A stretch of DNA of 64,000 bases from Adiantum capillus-veneris. Its lineage: Eukaryota > Streptophyta > Polypodiopsida > Polypodiales > Pteridaceae. Positions 1 to 13,270 of the stretch are shown piece after piece. Under the pieces are notes generated by a model. The model had not been told where the DNA came from. It ran no database searches and worked only from the letters and a program-made list of their open reading frames with translations. The number at the start of each line of letters is the position of its first letter. The first letter of the stretch is position 1. The stretch spans positions 25,982,469-26,046,468 of the forward strand of contig CM043942.1 of the NCBI GenBank assembly GCA_014529385.2, written 5' to 3'. Position numbers and translations under genes: made by a program.

Positions 1-89
1 TTGCTCAAAAAAAATCTTCTTATGAATCTATACTTATCTCAAAGGGATTTTTGGATAATATTATAAAAATTATTTTTTCTCGAACTGGG

Positions 90-239
<150 letters not shown>

Positions 240-302
240 TTTTGCTGCAAACAGTGTTCGAAAAAAGTGTGTCTCAATTAATCCTTGAACCGGTTCAAAA
301 AT

Positions 303-600
303 TGAAGTAGTCGGTTGAGAGGAGAGGGAAGTGGGAAAATCCGCCTAAAATATAAGAAAAAATCATCTGAAAATATAGGAAAAAACATAGAAAACCCTCT
401 TATCATTAGAACCTTATATCCAAGAACCATTCTCCTTGCCGCTCGAACTTCCAAGGGCTCTCTCTCTCACGTGCACAAAATTGAAATAGTCGGTTGAGAG
501 GAGAGGGAAAAGGAGAAAAATTGCTTAAAATAAAGGAAAAAATCTATACCTAAGTGAGCATTTTCTTATGTATAGAAAACCCTCCCGAGTCCCATTCTAG
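303..600. repeat. Imperfect direct duplication of about 180 bp
   Basis: The block beginning AGTCGGTTGAGAGGAGAGGG near 307 recurs near 487. Both copies continue with a similar A-rich stretch and a shared TAGAAAACCCTC further on, so two diverged units of about 180 bp lie in tandem. I see no coding potential. Confidence 0.7.
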
Positions 601-651
601 GAAAACATCTGCTTAACGATTAAAGTTAAGACCTCTACAGTGTTTTAGCGA

Positions 652-655
<4 letters not shown>

Positions 656-730
<75 letters not shown>

Positions 731-925
731 GCGCAGACAGCCTACAGTGAAACTCTTTGCACAGGCGCGGATAGCATCTCACTTCCCTCAATGAGTGTCT
801 CTCTCTTCCCGCCAGGGCGGCCTACCCTCAATGCCTGACTTTCTCTTTGGCTTCTCTCTCTATTGTGCGCACACACATTTCTCTCTCAACGACCTGACTG
901 TGCTGCCCAATGCTCAGTGCACACA

Positions 926-995
<70 letters not shown>

Positions 996-1049
996 GAAGA
1001 CCGGAAGAAGGAAATGTTGACATGTGTAGGGGGGGGGGGGGGGGGGGGG
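656..1049. repeat. Microsatellite cluster: two (CT)n tracts, (GT)n and a G-run
   Basis: (CT)n at 656-726 and 929-978, (GT)n at about 978-992, and a 20-base G-run at about 1030-1049. The sequence between has no gene that I can support. Confidence 0.95.
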
Positions 1050-1204
1050 CTCCCTTTATTCTTAGTATGTAGGTCGGTCTCAACTTGACAAGCTAACAAG
1101 ATTGCCTCTGTGCACCTACGGGTTAGTCGTGTCCTTGGATGACATTATATGGTCACGGTTGTGCCATATAATGTTTGGTTGGCATGAGCAGGTGTGAGTA
1201 GCCA

Positions 1205-2440
1205 ACCAAACAGTCTCACAAGCTCAACAAAAGGAGATTATGAGGCAAGTAAAAGAACTAGTTGAGAAAGGCATGGTAAGGCCTAGCTTATCTCCATTTT
1301 GTCCACCCGTCTTGTTGGTGCAAAAGAAAGATGGTTCATACCAAATGTGTGTGGACTATCGTGCACTAAACAAGATTACGGTTGAGAATAGGTTTCCGGT
1401 GCCATGGATTTAAAACTTATTTGATAAGCTACAAGATCTACCTACTATAGTAGAATAGATCTCAAAAGTGTCTATCATCAAATAAGGATTGTGCAATTGG
1501 ATATTTCCAAGATGGCCATTAAAACCACCTTTGGCCTCTATGAATATCTAGTTATGCCATTCGGCCTAACTGATGCACCTGCTATCTTCAACCGAATGAT
1601 GGACAAGATATTTCAACCATATATAGAAAGTTCATCGGTGTGTTCTTTGACGACATAATCATCTACTCCAAATATTTGGAAGAGCACAAAGCGCATCTCC
1701 AGGCAGTCTTTCAAGCTTTGAGAGATAACAAGTTTTATGTTAATCAAAAGAAGAGTGAGTTCTTTTTGAAAGAGATTAAGCATTTAGGTCATATTATTTC
1801 CAAGGAGGGAATCTGTATGGATCCCAAGAAATTGGAAGTAATAAATGCATGGTCTCAACTAAAGAATCTCCATGAGTTAAGAAATTTCGTTGGCATGTGT
1901 GCATATCATAGACACTTCATTGAAAAGTTTTCTTTTATAGTTGGTCCCTTGCATGATTTAACAAAAAATAATGTCAAGTATGCATGGACTCCAAAATACA
2001 AGAAAGCCTTTGAAACTTTAAAAGAAAAACTCACTTCACAACCTGTTTTGATTTTGTGTGACCTCTCAAAGCCATAAAACCATTTGAGGTGCAATGTGAT
2101 GGGTGTGGAGATTGCCTTGGAGCTGTCCCACTCTAAGAAGGGCATGCCATAGCTTATCAAAGTAAAAGCTTAAACCCCAATGAGAGGACTCTAGGCATAT
2201 ATGACAAAGAGCTTTTAGCTATTCTACATGCCTTAGAATCTTGGAAGCATTACCTTTTAATCACACCCTTTGTTCTAAGAACTTATCACCAAAGCCTTAA
2301 ATATTTTATGACTCAAACAACGCTTTTCGATAAACAAATGAGGTGGAAAATTTTTCTTTCTCAATTTAATTTTCATATTGCTCACATAGCGAGAAAGCAC
2401 AATCAAGTGGCTAATGCACTCTCATGTAGGCCATGAGTCA
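1205..2440 (+). pseudogene. Ty3/gypsy reverse transcriptase and RNase H, decayed
   Basis: This is the RT-RNase H part of a Ty3-type polyprotein, which copies element RNA into DNA. The N-terminal RT motifs (LLVQKKDGSYQMCVDYRALN, near 1312-1371) are readable, then stops and frame changes appear before the palm. The catalytic box reads FFDDIIIYS (near 1641) in a frame open from 1640 to 2077. RNase H follows with an IAYQSKSLNPNERTLGIYDK block near 2150 and ends near 2435. At least three frame breaks mean it is dead. The order RT, RNase H, integrase places it in Ty3, not copia. No gag or protease is seen upstream; the region before it is microsatellite, so the element is 5'-truncated. Confidence 0.9.
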
Positions 2441-2569
2441 ATGCAGTTTCAATAGTAGACCACAATGATCTATCTTCTATGATAGATGAGTATGCTATTT
2501 ATCCTAATTTCAAATATGTCATGTATGTTATTGCATTAGGGAAGACAGAATAGCCTTATACTCTTCAAG

Positions 2570-3745
2570 AAGGCTATCTTCTCTAGTATGGAAATAGGCT
2601 TTGCATAACAAAGACTCTCCGTGAGAAGGTGATGTATGAATTCCATGCTCCACCTTATGCTGGAAAATAAAGGGATTCAGACTACCTTGAAAGCCATGGA
2701 AATGTATTTTTATTGGCCAAAAATGAAGATGGAGATTCACGAGTATGTGTCACAATGCATTGTATGCCAAAAGACAAAGTATGATAGAGGGAAGCAACTT
2801 GGCTTTCTCCAGCCCTTACCCATTCTTGATTCACCATGGGAGAGCATATCCATGGAGCACATCATATGGCAACCCTCTTCATTTCACAAATCAAGTACCA
2901 TGGCTTACCTACTTCTATAGTGTCAGATAGATAACCTAGAAAGACCGGTAATTTTTTGAAAGGGCTCTTTGAAAATCTTGGCACTAAGCTCAATTTCTCT
3001 TCGACCTATCATCCTCAAACGGATGGTCAAAGTGAAATTGCAAACTCTACAATACTTGATCTACTCAAAGCCCATGATCAAAGGAATCAATGGGAAAAGT
3101 ACCTTCCTCTAGTAGAGTATTCTTACAACAATACTGTACATACTTCTATAGGAAAGGCACCTTTTGAGGTAATTGAAGGTAGACCAAAGAGCCCATTGAT
3201 ATTGAAGATAGATGATAAGATTTTTGCAGTAGATGAATATTGTAGAGATTTGAAGGAATATCTCCAAAAGATCAAAGATGCTATATCCATTACACAGCAA
3301 AGGCAAAAGGCTGCTAATGATGACAAACATAGGAAGGCATTGACCTTCAAAAAAAACGATTGGGTCTTGTTTAAATTCCCTAAGGCTCGACTAAGTCATA
3401 CTATGGGTAAAAATTGGCAAGGATATAGGCCAACAAAAGTACTATGCTAAGCTAGCAAGAAGATATTATGGTCTTTTCCAAGTACTTAAGCCTATCAATG
3501 ATACGGCTTATCAACTCAAATTACCCAAAAGTTGTCTTATACATAATGCATTTCATGTAAGTTTATTGAAACCATACAAAGGACAACCACCAAGCGAGCC
3601 AATCATAGAGAAGAATTCCTTCAACCTGAGAGCATCTCACAACACAAAGACAAGATTCTACAAAATGATAAGGTCATTAACAGGTATCTTGTTAAGTTTA
3701 AGAATTATCCTTTTGAAGATGCTAGATGGATAACCGCAAGACTAT
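2570..3745 (+). pseudogene. Ty3/gypsy integrase and chromodomain-like tail, decayed
   Basis: The integrase zinc-binding region is clear (HAPPYAG near 2642; CIVCQKTK near 2757), followed by WESISMEH. The catalytic core is badly shortened: sequence jumps from about 2870 to the TYHPQTDGQSE block near 3006, so the first catalytic-core segment is missing. An open stretch at 2956-3450 carries the rest of the core and the linker. A GPFQV-like small barrel domain (VSLLKPYKGQ near 3560) follows, then a chromodomain-like ending (RYLVKFKNYPFEDARW near 3683-3730). Such a tail is the hallmark of plant chromoviruses (established knowledge); assignment to a clade is not attempted. Confidence 0.88.
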
Positions 3746-4045
3746 AATCTCTTTGTCTCTTTATTTATTTTCTAATGTTCATGAGTATGCATACCAAGGA
3801 TCATACTTGCGGCAGAAATCTTTCACCCAAGTGCCAAGTAGACTTGCCATCTACTGTGGAACGATGATATGTGGCTATATGTAAAGACGTGCTTACGGCA
3901 ACAAAGTTCTCCCAAGCACCAAGTGGCTTAGTCACCCACTTTGGAATGATGCCGATGGACAAAAAAGGATCATCTATCCAAAATGTCCCATGGACTAAGT
4001 AATGGCTTATCTTCCCTACTACATAGTCAAGGACGACGATGATTT

Positions 4046-4059
4046 AAAGGGAGAGGTAA
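4046..4059 (+). promoter_or_regulatory. Polypurine tract of the + Ty3 element
   Basis: A purine run AAAGGGAGAGG followed by TAA ends exactly where the LTR begins with TGTCA. In LTR elements this is the primer for plus-strand DNA synthesis. The matching place in the minus-strand relative (about 8966-8980) also carries a purine run. Confidence 0.75.
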
Positions 4060-5692
4060 TGTCATAAAAATTAATCTTTTTAACTTTTCTAAATTATTTT
4101 CTCATCTTAAGCTAGCCATTTAATCAGGTAAGATGCAAGGACCATGGTTAGAGGATTAAAAGGTTATTGGCTATGGTCTAGTCGCAAAACAAGAAGTAGA
4201 CAAAATGAAGACATAGCCTAAGTGTTAACAAGGGAATCATTTGTGGATTTCAATGAAGCTAAAAGGCCAAGGGGAAAGCTTCATATGCCTCCAAGTGGCT
4301 GTGCACAAGTCACACAAGAGAGCTTTAAAAGGGTAGCATGGAAAGATCAAGGTAAGTCAAGGTTAAGCAGGCAAGGGGCCTACTAGCTTCAACAGGCAAG
4401 GGGCCTACTAGCTTAAGCACACAGGGGGCTTGCTAGCTTAAGCTAGTAGGGGGGCTACTAGCTTGCCCATATTTTATTGTGAGCATATTATAATTATTTT
4501 AATTATGATTGGTCTAGGAATTGAATTAGACATGTCTCATATGCATGCTAGGCCAAGCATCAATGGAAAAACTTCTTGCATGATTTGATTACTGCAAGGT
4601 AAGTGTAAGTGTGCATTAAGGTTCATGTGAATTATGCCTACTGCCCACTTGCATAGCCACCTAAGAGAATTTGAACACACATTTACAGCATTGATTTGTG
4701 CCAATGCTCCACTTGCACAAGGCTCACACTCACTAAAAGTATCTACGACACATGTCAAGTGTAGCCTTGAGTATCCCCTGAGTATGGTTGATTTTCATTG
4801 GGAGCACACTCGCAAAGTCAATGGGAATCAAACCCTCACATTGCTAAAGGTCAAGCCTACCCTTATGAAGAGGGAATGAAGGACACTTGGCACATGTACA
4901 ATGCTTATGCATTTGCCCAAAAGGAAGAAATCCATTCATTGGCTAGTCCAAGGAGGGGTCCGATGAGATGAGATACTACTAAGGAGTGAAAAATTCAATG
5001 GGGGGTCTCTCTCTTTGTGCTTCTCAAGCTCATTTTTGCACACGCTCACTTGCTACACACAATGGATGCAAGCTCTCTCATGTGAAGAATCAATGGTGCC
5101 TTCATCAACACACTATGTTCAACTGCAAGCTTATCATCTTCTCCCTATATTACACTATGTATGCTAGCTATGCAAGGGAGAAACTCTCTTGAAAGTAGAA
5201 GTATTAGAAGCCATACTTATTTCTTGTATGTTACTTCCTCTTCCTCTCAATCTACCTCAATCCCCGTAGCTCTCTTCACCTTTCATGGAGGTTGAGGTGT
5301 TGGGATAGAGGCCCCACCAAGTAGAATCAAGAGGCACAAGAGATTTTCCATATCCATGTTGTCAAAGCTCTTATGAAGAACAAGATGTGCATTGTAAAGA
5401 TATCTCACTTAATGGGAGAAAGATTAATGCAAATTCTCTTTAGAGGGGGGATCGGCTCCAAGTGAAATCCGGTCCTCAACTATTGTCAATGTCTCTATGT
5501 TGCAATCTACGCACAATTTCTCTTTATCTTGTCAATTTATGATTCTCTTATGTGAATATTGCAAGCCCACACACGCTCTTTTGCAATCAAGTCTTTACTC
5601 TTCTAGCTATTTGATTAGGGAGTCCTCTTCTCTCTTTTATCTACTCTAATTTCTGTTGTGCCTAGAAGGAATTAAGGCCAATTCTACTGACA
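4060..5692 (+). mobile_element. 3' LTR of the + Ty3 chromovirus
   Basis: Starts TGTCA directly after the polypurine tract and ends TGACA, a perfect 5-bp inverted terminus; length 1,633 bp. The whole segment matches the minus-strand LTR at 7504-8965 end to end, which supports both boundaries. Inside, 4374-4465 holds about four tandem copies of a short unit around GGGGCCTACTAGCTT. The 5' LTR of this copy is not in the window. Confidence 0.82.
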
Positions 5693-7503
5693 CTAAGAGA
5701 GCTCACAGGTCTCCTCGCATACTTTTACCTCCCGAAAGGGTACAAAAGGAGTGCAAGCTCTATCCAAGTTCAAATGCTAGGACCCATGTAAATATATTGG
5801 TAATATTCCCTAAAGAGGTCCCCTTTCTCTACAAAACAATCCCATGGACTAGCCATATTTTTTACATGTATCAGTTGTAATGGGAACACACAAGAGGGAC
5901 ACACAAAACCAAAGAGTATGCAATACCATCCTGATGTCAACAAAAAAGTAGCCACTTTACTCTCACACAAGGAGACATATAAATTTTAAGATAGGTAGCA
6001 AGCCATGATCAAAATTTCCTTTACACTCAACGCTAGGACATTAAAAATACCCCTATGCTTGCATGCCCACATGTAGTCAATCTTTCCAAGCAATTAATTT
6101 GAGACAATATTTATGCAAAGCATACATACACCACAGTGAAAAGCTAGCAAAAGTGCAGCTCAAGGCAATGAGAAGCAAAAACGAGCACCTCTATAGCTAG
6201 CCCACTGTGCAGCTTAGAATCGAATAGCCCACCCTCAGACCATTGACCAAAACTAATTTAAATAAACCTTTTCATGGACTCAAATCAACCTCCTAGGATA
6301 GGTTTTGTAGTTCCTTCCCAGAAGGACAACAAAACAAAAAGCCCACATGCTCATGCGTCCAACGACACTCTTAACAACTTCTAGAATTAGCAACACAACA
6401 CTAGCTACATGAACAAATCACAATTGCTTGAATGATGATATTCAAGATAGAATTCATGCACATTGATGTCCAAGAGAACAAGAGAAATGTGTATAGAAAA
6501 ACACTAGCCATCCTTCATTGCCTTATCAAAAAGCAAAGAGAAATAATAGGCATCAAAAACCTGTATCAGTATAAGTGCATCAAAAAACAACCTGATGCTA
6601 AACATTTTGTTCTAAGCCATGCTTTTGCACTTGAAGCTCATCACATGATTAGTCCCACTCGAGCTCACAAAACTGCTAGCCAATAAAGATGCATGTTGGG
6701 TTCTTGATCCATTGTTTCTCGGAAAGACATTGGCCAATGGTCCATTCAAATTGCCAAAACGGTTATGAAAATGCAGTAGCAAGCCTCTCCAAATGCTCAT
6801 TCAAACCTGTGAAGACTATGCACAAAAAAACTTGTATAGTGATGGTAAAATTCAAGAGCAAGCCTCTCCAATGCTCCATTCAAATCTGCCAAGACTAATA
6901 GGACTTTTGGAAGCTCCTCATGATCTAGCCTTCATCTACAATCAAAAACATTAAAAACGAGATCAAGCAATGAAAATAACATAGCATGATAAGAAAAACG
7001 ACATACTACAAAGAAAACTTTACCTCAAGCCTTTTTCTTTAATAAAGTCATTGAAAACTTTATTTTCATCCAACTCGTACTTGTCATAAGTTTGATCATA
7101 AGTAAGGTTTGCTAAAGCAATTACAGACTCAATGTCAACCATTTTAGTGTCAATTATATTATATGCAAATACCTTACTCCGTTGACCTTTCTATACTAGC
7201 CAAGTTGGATTTCTAACCCTTTCAATCTCTCCATCAAGTTGATTCCTCTTTTATATTCAACAAGTCTATTCCCTCCTTCTCATCCTTTGAACCCTTTCTA
7301 CGTACCAAGTAAAACTAGTATTTCTCTTTCTTTCCCCTGAGTATTAGACTTTGTTCCTCTTGAAGAATCTTCTTCTTTCACAAAGCATACAACACAATTC
7401 GACCCTATGCCTAAAAGATTTCCATTACCTGAGGAGTTATTCTCATGTACGAGAAAAGTAAACTCCTTCCCTCACTGGCATGAGCCTATTCTTTGACAAG
7501 TTT
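5693..7503. other. Spacer between two inverted Ty3 copies; little recognisable
   Basis: No convincing gene. 6779-6900 holds two similar short stretches around CAAGCCTCTCCAA. One possible plant exon lies on the minus strand at 7024-7142 (separate entry). Everything else looks like neutral AT-rich DNA. Confidence 0.5.
7024..7142 (-). other. Possible isolated exon, unknown protein
   Basis: On the minus strand an ATG at 7142 opens 39 codons beginning MVDIESVIALANLTYDQTYD and ends at a good donor (TTGAG followed by GTAAAG, at 7023). I find no continuing exon below it and recognise no family. The chromovirus LTR lies about 360 bp upstream on the same strand. Could be a gene stub or chance. Confidence 0.2.
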
Positions 7504-8965
7504 TGTCAAAGAATTGGCCTTAATTCCATAAGCACAACGGAAATTAGAGTAGAGAAAAGAGAGAAGGAGACTCTCTAATCAACTAGCTAGAGGAGTAGAG
7601 CCTTGATTGCAAAGGAGAGAGTGTGGGGTTACAACATTCACATGAGAAAATCACAAATTAGAAAGCTAAACAGAAATTGTGTAAAAATTGCGCACAAAGA
7701 CATTGACAATAGTTGAGGACCGGGTTTTACTTGGAGCCGGTGCCCTTCCAAAGAAAATTTTTCAATAATCTTTCTCCCATGAAGACAGAGAGCTTTACAA
7801 TGCACATTTTGTACTCACAAGAGCTTATGGCAACAATGGATTGCGGTAGATTGTGAGGAAGAAGAAGTAACATACGAGAAAGAAGTATGGCTTCTATTAC
7901 TTCTATTACCATGAGTGTTTTCTCCCTTACATAGTGTAATAGAGGGAGACGATGATAAGCTTGCCATTGAGCATAGAGTGTTGATGAAGGCCCCATTGAT
8001 TCTTCACATGAAAGAGTCTTCACACAATATATGTAGCATGTGAGAGTATGCAAAAATGAGCCTTGTTGAGCACAAATGGAGACCCCCTCCATCGATTTTT
8101 CCTTGGTTAGTAATCTCCTTTCTCATTGGTCCTTGCCTAGTACTAGCCAATGACTGGCTTTCTTCATTTTGGGCAAATGCAAGAGCATTGTGCCAAGTGT
8201 CCTTCATTCCCTCTTCATAAGGGTAGGCTTTACATTTAGCCATGTGAGGGCTTAATTCCCATTGGCTTTGAGAGTGTGCTCCCCAATGAGAATCAAGTGT
8301 ACTCAAGGGAGACTCAAGGTTACACTTGACATGTGTCCTAGATACTTTGCATGAGTTGGAGTCTTATGACACTTGGTGCATGAAAAAATCCAAATCCCTA
8401 CAAAGAGGGGTTTGAATTATCCAAGTGGGCTATGCAAGTGCCCTAGCTGCACATCACATAAGCCTTAATGTATGCAATTTACTTACCTTGCAATTTCCAC
8501 ACCATGCAAGAAGCTTTTCCATTGATGCTTGGCCTAGCATGCGTATGAGGAAAGGCTAATCCAATTACTAGACCAATCATAATTAAAATAATATATTATG
8601 CTCACAATAGAACATGGGTAAGCTACCAGCCCCCCTGCTTAAGCTAGCTAGCCCCCTGCCTGCTTAACCTTTGAACTTACCGTTACTTTCCTTGTTACCC
8701 TTGGAAAGCTCTCTTATGTGACTTTGCAGTCTCTTAGAGGCATAATGAAGCTTGCCCCTATGCCTTTTAGCTTCATTGGAATCCTATAAAGATTCTCCTT
8801 TTTAAGACTAGGCTTTGTCTTCATCTTGTCTACTTCTTGAGACTAGACTATAGCCAATAACCTTTTAATCCCCTAACTCTTGGGCCTGACATCTTCCCTT
8901 CTTAAATGTCCAATTTAAGATGAGAAAATCATTTTAAAAAGTTAGAAAGATTAATTTTTATGAAA
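7504..8965 (-). mobile_element. LTR of the minus-strand Ty3 chromovirus
   Basis: Reverse-complement homologue of the LTR at 4060-5692, 1,462 bp. On the minus strand it starts TTTCATAAAA (first G of the canonical TG is mutated) after a purine run and ends TGACA. It lies downstream of the pol fragment at 9324-9692, so it is the 3' LTR. It is shorter than its relative, so internal deletions have occurred. Confidence 0.8.
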
Positions 8966-9323
8966 CTTCCTCTCCCTTGAGATCATAGTCGTCCTAGACT
9001 ATGGAGTAGCGAAGATAAGCCATTACTTAGTCCATTGAGCATTTTGGACAGACAATCCCTTTTTGTCCATTGACATCATTCCAGAGTGGGTTACTATGCC
9101 ACTTGGTGCTTGGGAGAACTTTGCTTCCGCAAGCATGTCTTTACCTAGAGTCACATATCATCATTCCATAGTAAATGGCATGTCTACTTGGCACTTGGGA
9201 GAAAGATTTATGCTACAAGTATGATTCTTACTATGCATACTCATGAACATTAAAAGCAATAAAAAGATAGAGAGACTATAGTCAAACAACTTTTCTCATT
9301 AAAAATATTTATATCCATGGTGC

Positions 9324-9692
9324 TTAATCCAAGGAGTCATTATAAGCCTTTACAAGATGCACATTATCCTTCAATTGTATGTCTTGCATCCACCTAGCAT
9401 CCCAAGTTGAAGGATATTCTTCTTGACCTTCAAATTTGGGTGGGTCCTCTATGATAGGCTCGCTTGCTAGTTGTCCTTTGTATGACTTTGATAAACTTAA
9501 ATGAAAAGCATTGTGTATAAGCCAGCTTTTGGGTAGCTTGAGTTGATAATCCGTCTCATTGATAGGCTCAAGCACTTGGAAAGGAACATAATATCTTCCT
9601 GCTAGCTTAGCATAATATTTTTGTTGGCCCGTAGGTTGTACTTGCCAATTCTTACCCATAGTATGCCTAAATATAGCCTTAGGGAGCTTAAG
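9324..9692 (-). pseudogene. C-terminal end of Ty3 integrase with chromodomain-like tail
   Basis: The minus-strand reading has HTMGKNWQ, a QKYYAKLAGRYYVPFQVLEP barrel segment and a DARWMQDIQ ending, matching residue for residue the tail of the plus-strand copy near 3400-3740. The coding region stops abruptly at 9692 where the TGTTG end of another LTR element begins, so that element inserted into it. The rest of its pol is not found on the far side (beyond 16.0 kb), implying a later deletion. Confidence 0.85.
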
Positions 9693-10000
9693 TGTTGGCG
9701 GTCGTAGCATAGCGCACAACCCACTGACATAATGTCAATCCGGTGGATCGGAACCCGCTAGTGCATGGAGGTGTGGATGCACCTAATGCGATGGAATGAG
9801 GACTCTAAGGAGAGGGGAAAAGTAAAAGATGCAAAGAGGGAAAGCCAATGGAGCTAGATCTACACACATACACACTTATCTACACTCTACTCACTAATCA
9901 TCCGGACAATGATGCTGATCCTTATCTAATCTCAAGCACACACTCTCTAATCAAGCATTAAGCAAGCACATGGAACCTAATTAGAGCCATGCATACAACC

Positions 10001-10048
<48 letters not shown>

Positions 10049-10541
10049 AATCTAGCACAAATGTGAAGCCACAATGCTCAAACAAGAGAGAAAACAAGAG
10101 AGAGAAGACACGATTAATCACTTAATCAAGCACCATTAACACACATAATCAAAGGAGACAATAGAAGTAGAGAGATTTAGCTTTCAGTAAACCCCGAATG
10201 TCAGCTACAAATGTATGGAAGAGCTCCAAGCTCCATAGCCACTCCTCTTCTTCTTCGCCACACTCACCTCACACTCTTAAGGATGCTCTCTCCCAAGAAT
10301 GCTCTCCCCAAAGAATGCCCTTTCACATCTTGTGAAATGACTTATATACAAAGGGCTTTTAAAATGTGGGCGGTCGGCCAAAAGGTGCATAATATGCTAC
10401 AAGCATCCAGACTCATCTAATCATGAAAATATACAAATTGGAATTCAATGTAGAGCCCGTAGATACAAAAAATATGTATGTACACATATGTGTGTACGTT
10501 GATGAAGCTCAATGCATTTCGTTGATGCTGGCCCGTCAACA
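9693..10541 (-). mobile_element. 3' LTR of the LARD-like element (849 bp)
   Basis: On the minus strand it starts TGTTGACGGG and ends GCCAACA, giving TGTTG/CAACA inverted ends. A TATA-like TATATAAG lies at about 10341-10348 on the minus strand. It contains a (CA)n tract at 10003-10045. The five flanking bases at 9688-9692 are TTAAG; the matching target duplicate is lost with the other end. Confidence 0.8.
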
Positions 10542-10554
10542 CTCCCCCCTTCCT
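10542..10554 (-). promoter_or_regulatory. Polypurine tract of the LARD-like element
   Basis: Minus strand AGGAAGGGGGGAG immediately precedes the TGTTG start of the 3' LTR, the expected position for plus-strand priming. A similar tract precedes the LTR at 30975-31824. Confidence 0.75.
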
Positions 10555-11779
10555 AATTTGGCGCACGTCCTCAAGCGCCGTCTCACTTGATCCCCGAGGT
10601 GGAGTGAAACTGGAGTGGGAATGTGTCTGTATACAAGTAAAAAATATGAAAGCATGCTGTGCTTGTGATGCATGATAAAAACATGAGATAAAAGCATGAA
10701 GCACACGATATGGTCAAATGCAAATCACTAAGGTTAAGATTCAACCTTGCCAATAAAAAGTATAGAAATCAACATGCACGAGTTCAATGCACAAGTTAAG
10801 TAAAGTAAGTAGAGCTTTTGCTTTATAAGAATGTTGGGGAGTAAGAAATAGTGAACCAAGGTCAAATTAAGTACTTCAGTCACTAACCTACGACACAATA
10901 TTGTCATCCATGATAAAAACCCAATAAGCATCTGTCTACTCGTTAAGTCTAGCTCTCATTGCTATGGCAACCGAAGTGAAACAATGAAGTGCAGTGTGTA
11001 TTTTTTAACATGATTTTGAATTCATTACCTTTTACTTGCCGGGCCTTGTGCTAGGCCAAGAGTAGCAAGGAATGTTTCTCCCCGCTGGCAAGTGCACTTA
11101 CGAGCGCCAAGTTGCTGGGAGTTGACCTTGACCACCGTGAGCGTACATACACTCGGGACACTCTGGCTTTTCTTTTTCTTTCATTCATTCATTTGTTAGA
11201 CATTCAAGTGCAATATACACACATTCATGTTGCTTTTGCGCCGGAAGACTATAAGGTCACAAGTGTAGGATACATCTAGAAGCGTTTATCAATGCAAAGA
11301 GAATATGATGCCTAAGTCACCTCATTGGTACCAAGAATGAACCTAAGGGTACTACAACCTACTTGAGGGCACACATATAAAGTTAGACTCTAAGTCAATT
11401 AACTAGCACATGTCACAATTGATTTCCATTCATATACTTTATGGCAAGGAGAATCATGACTTTATAGATGCACAAATGACCATAAATCATAGACAAGTAG
11501 GTATGCAACATGAACAATGCACAAAGTGTAGGAGAAATGGAAGTAGTACACCTGTAAAATAAGGTGGATCCTCGTATCCAAATATGATGATAGGCCCCAA
11601 AAGCAATGGAGATGGAAGTCGCCGCATGTCGCTTGGAACACATGTTAAGCTAGTCCTCATGCCTCTTTACCCTGCACAAAACTACAACACAAAGCACAAT
11701 ACCTCACGAAGGCAAATCAGCAGGGAAGAAGCAATTATTAATGAAACACAATTAAAATCCTAAGCTAAGGTCTCAAAAA

Positions 11780-13270
11780 CCTAGATAACTAGAGGGAAAA
11801 TCCCACTGGAAAAAAGTGACTCTAGTATGCACGCATGTGTCTTCTGCACCATGATCAATCTCTACAAGTCAAAGTCTCGTGCGACTAGAATGGATAAAAC
11901 AACTCTCCCCAAAAAATAGAATGGCTTGCTGTGTCTAACGATCAAACGATGTGGCTAGCACCTAGATCTATACATGTGGTCACTGCTAAGGCGCAAATAT
12001 CCTATCTAGGGATGACATGAGCCTCTGTGTCTACGGTCATAGGTCTCTGAAGCTCAGGTGTCACGAGTAGACTCCTACATAGCTCTATGTATCTAGGATG
12101 GTGAATGCAAGTCTGACTCAAGCTAGAACTAGGGTCTACGTGTGATATACTCAAGGGAACGCTCTTCAGTAGGCAAATCTGCAATGCTCGCGCTCTCGCA
12201 GGGATATGAGTATGATCCCTCCTAGCATGTCTACGTGTGCGTCTAGCTCGAGGGTATGCTGGCTGCTATGGAGGTACCGGCCTCTCTACGGGTCGTCTCA
12301 TTTCTCGACATCCGTTGTGGAGGTCTCGCACTAGGATATGCTCATGTATGTGCTGGGTGTGCTACCGTTCGTGTCCTAGGAATCCAAACATGTCTCTGTC
12401 CCTTGCAGTAATCATGTGCCTCTAGTGACTGTCTAGATGTGAGCCAACCATGTGAGACTCCAACATCGGCCATGTGGCTCTTTACGATTACGATTGTGTC
12501 GTCACAAGGCAAAGTTCGAGCATGTATCTCGGTACGGGGAACAGATACCTGTCAGGTTGTCCGTACAGCTCTACATGGGGAGTTATGTGCCTGATCTATT
12601 GTGGGGCACTCCCTGGTGGCACTGCTTGTCGTCGCGATACCTCTGTCTAGACTGTGTACATGGTCTCCAAACAAATCTAGGAGGTGCTCGTGCATCCCTA
12701 CATCGTGTGTCAGTAGAGGTAGCTCTAGTCCATGTACGTCTAGGTATCTGTGGCGTGACCTCTATCTCGGTGATGTCTCTCACGTGGTCTCTAGGAACTA
12801 GATCTAGCAATCTATGGCTCGTGGCTGGTCTTCGTTCAATCGGATGATATGATCGTGACTCAGCACTCGTAGATGGCACTATGGCGACATCTACCTAGGA
12901 TGGATGCTCTCTCGGTGGCTCACTGGCTGTGATGCCGCTATGCAGGCTAGGAGTATAGGGTAGCAATGTTGTCGGCTTTGTGGTCTCTCTCGTATAGAGC
13001 TCTAGCTCAACAGCTATTTCCAAGGCCGTTGTGAGGTCGATGGATCTAAATAATGATGCTCAAATGCAACTAAAAACTGCAATATGGTCTCATCTGCGTC
13101 TGGCCCGGAGTCACTCAATTTGTGACTTTGTGAGGTCTCTCTCTGCGCGTTGAAAGTCTCGTGGACAAAGGCGGCAGGTGGGGTAGGCTCCCTACCAACA
13201 CTCTGAGTGGGCTCTATCAACAGTGTATACGCAGAGCATGAGATCTCCATGGCCATCGTTTGCATGGTCT
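11780..13270 (-). pseudogene. Possible gag remnant inside the LARD-like element
   Basis: The minus strand has several overlapping open stretches with normal base composition in otherwise low-complexity DNA: 13014-13265 (83 aa), 12583-12879 (98 aa, Arg-rich) and 12002-12184. They lie in gag position, 3' of the leader, but no zinc knuckle or other domain is recognised. At about 11793-11810 the minus strand has TTTTTTCCAGTGGGATTTTC, a motif also found near 32103-32145 in the other element of this kind, suggesting a shared 3' untranslated region. Confidence 0.35.

Noticed and set aside
12237-12847. Plus-strand frames in the LARD-like element as genes
   Set aside because: They overlap minus-strand frames, have odd Cys/Arg/Trp-rich composition and match nothing known.
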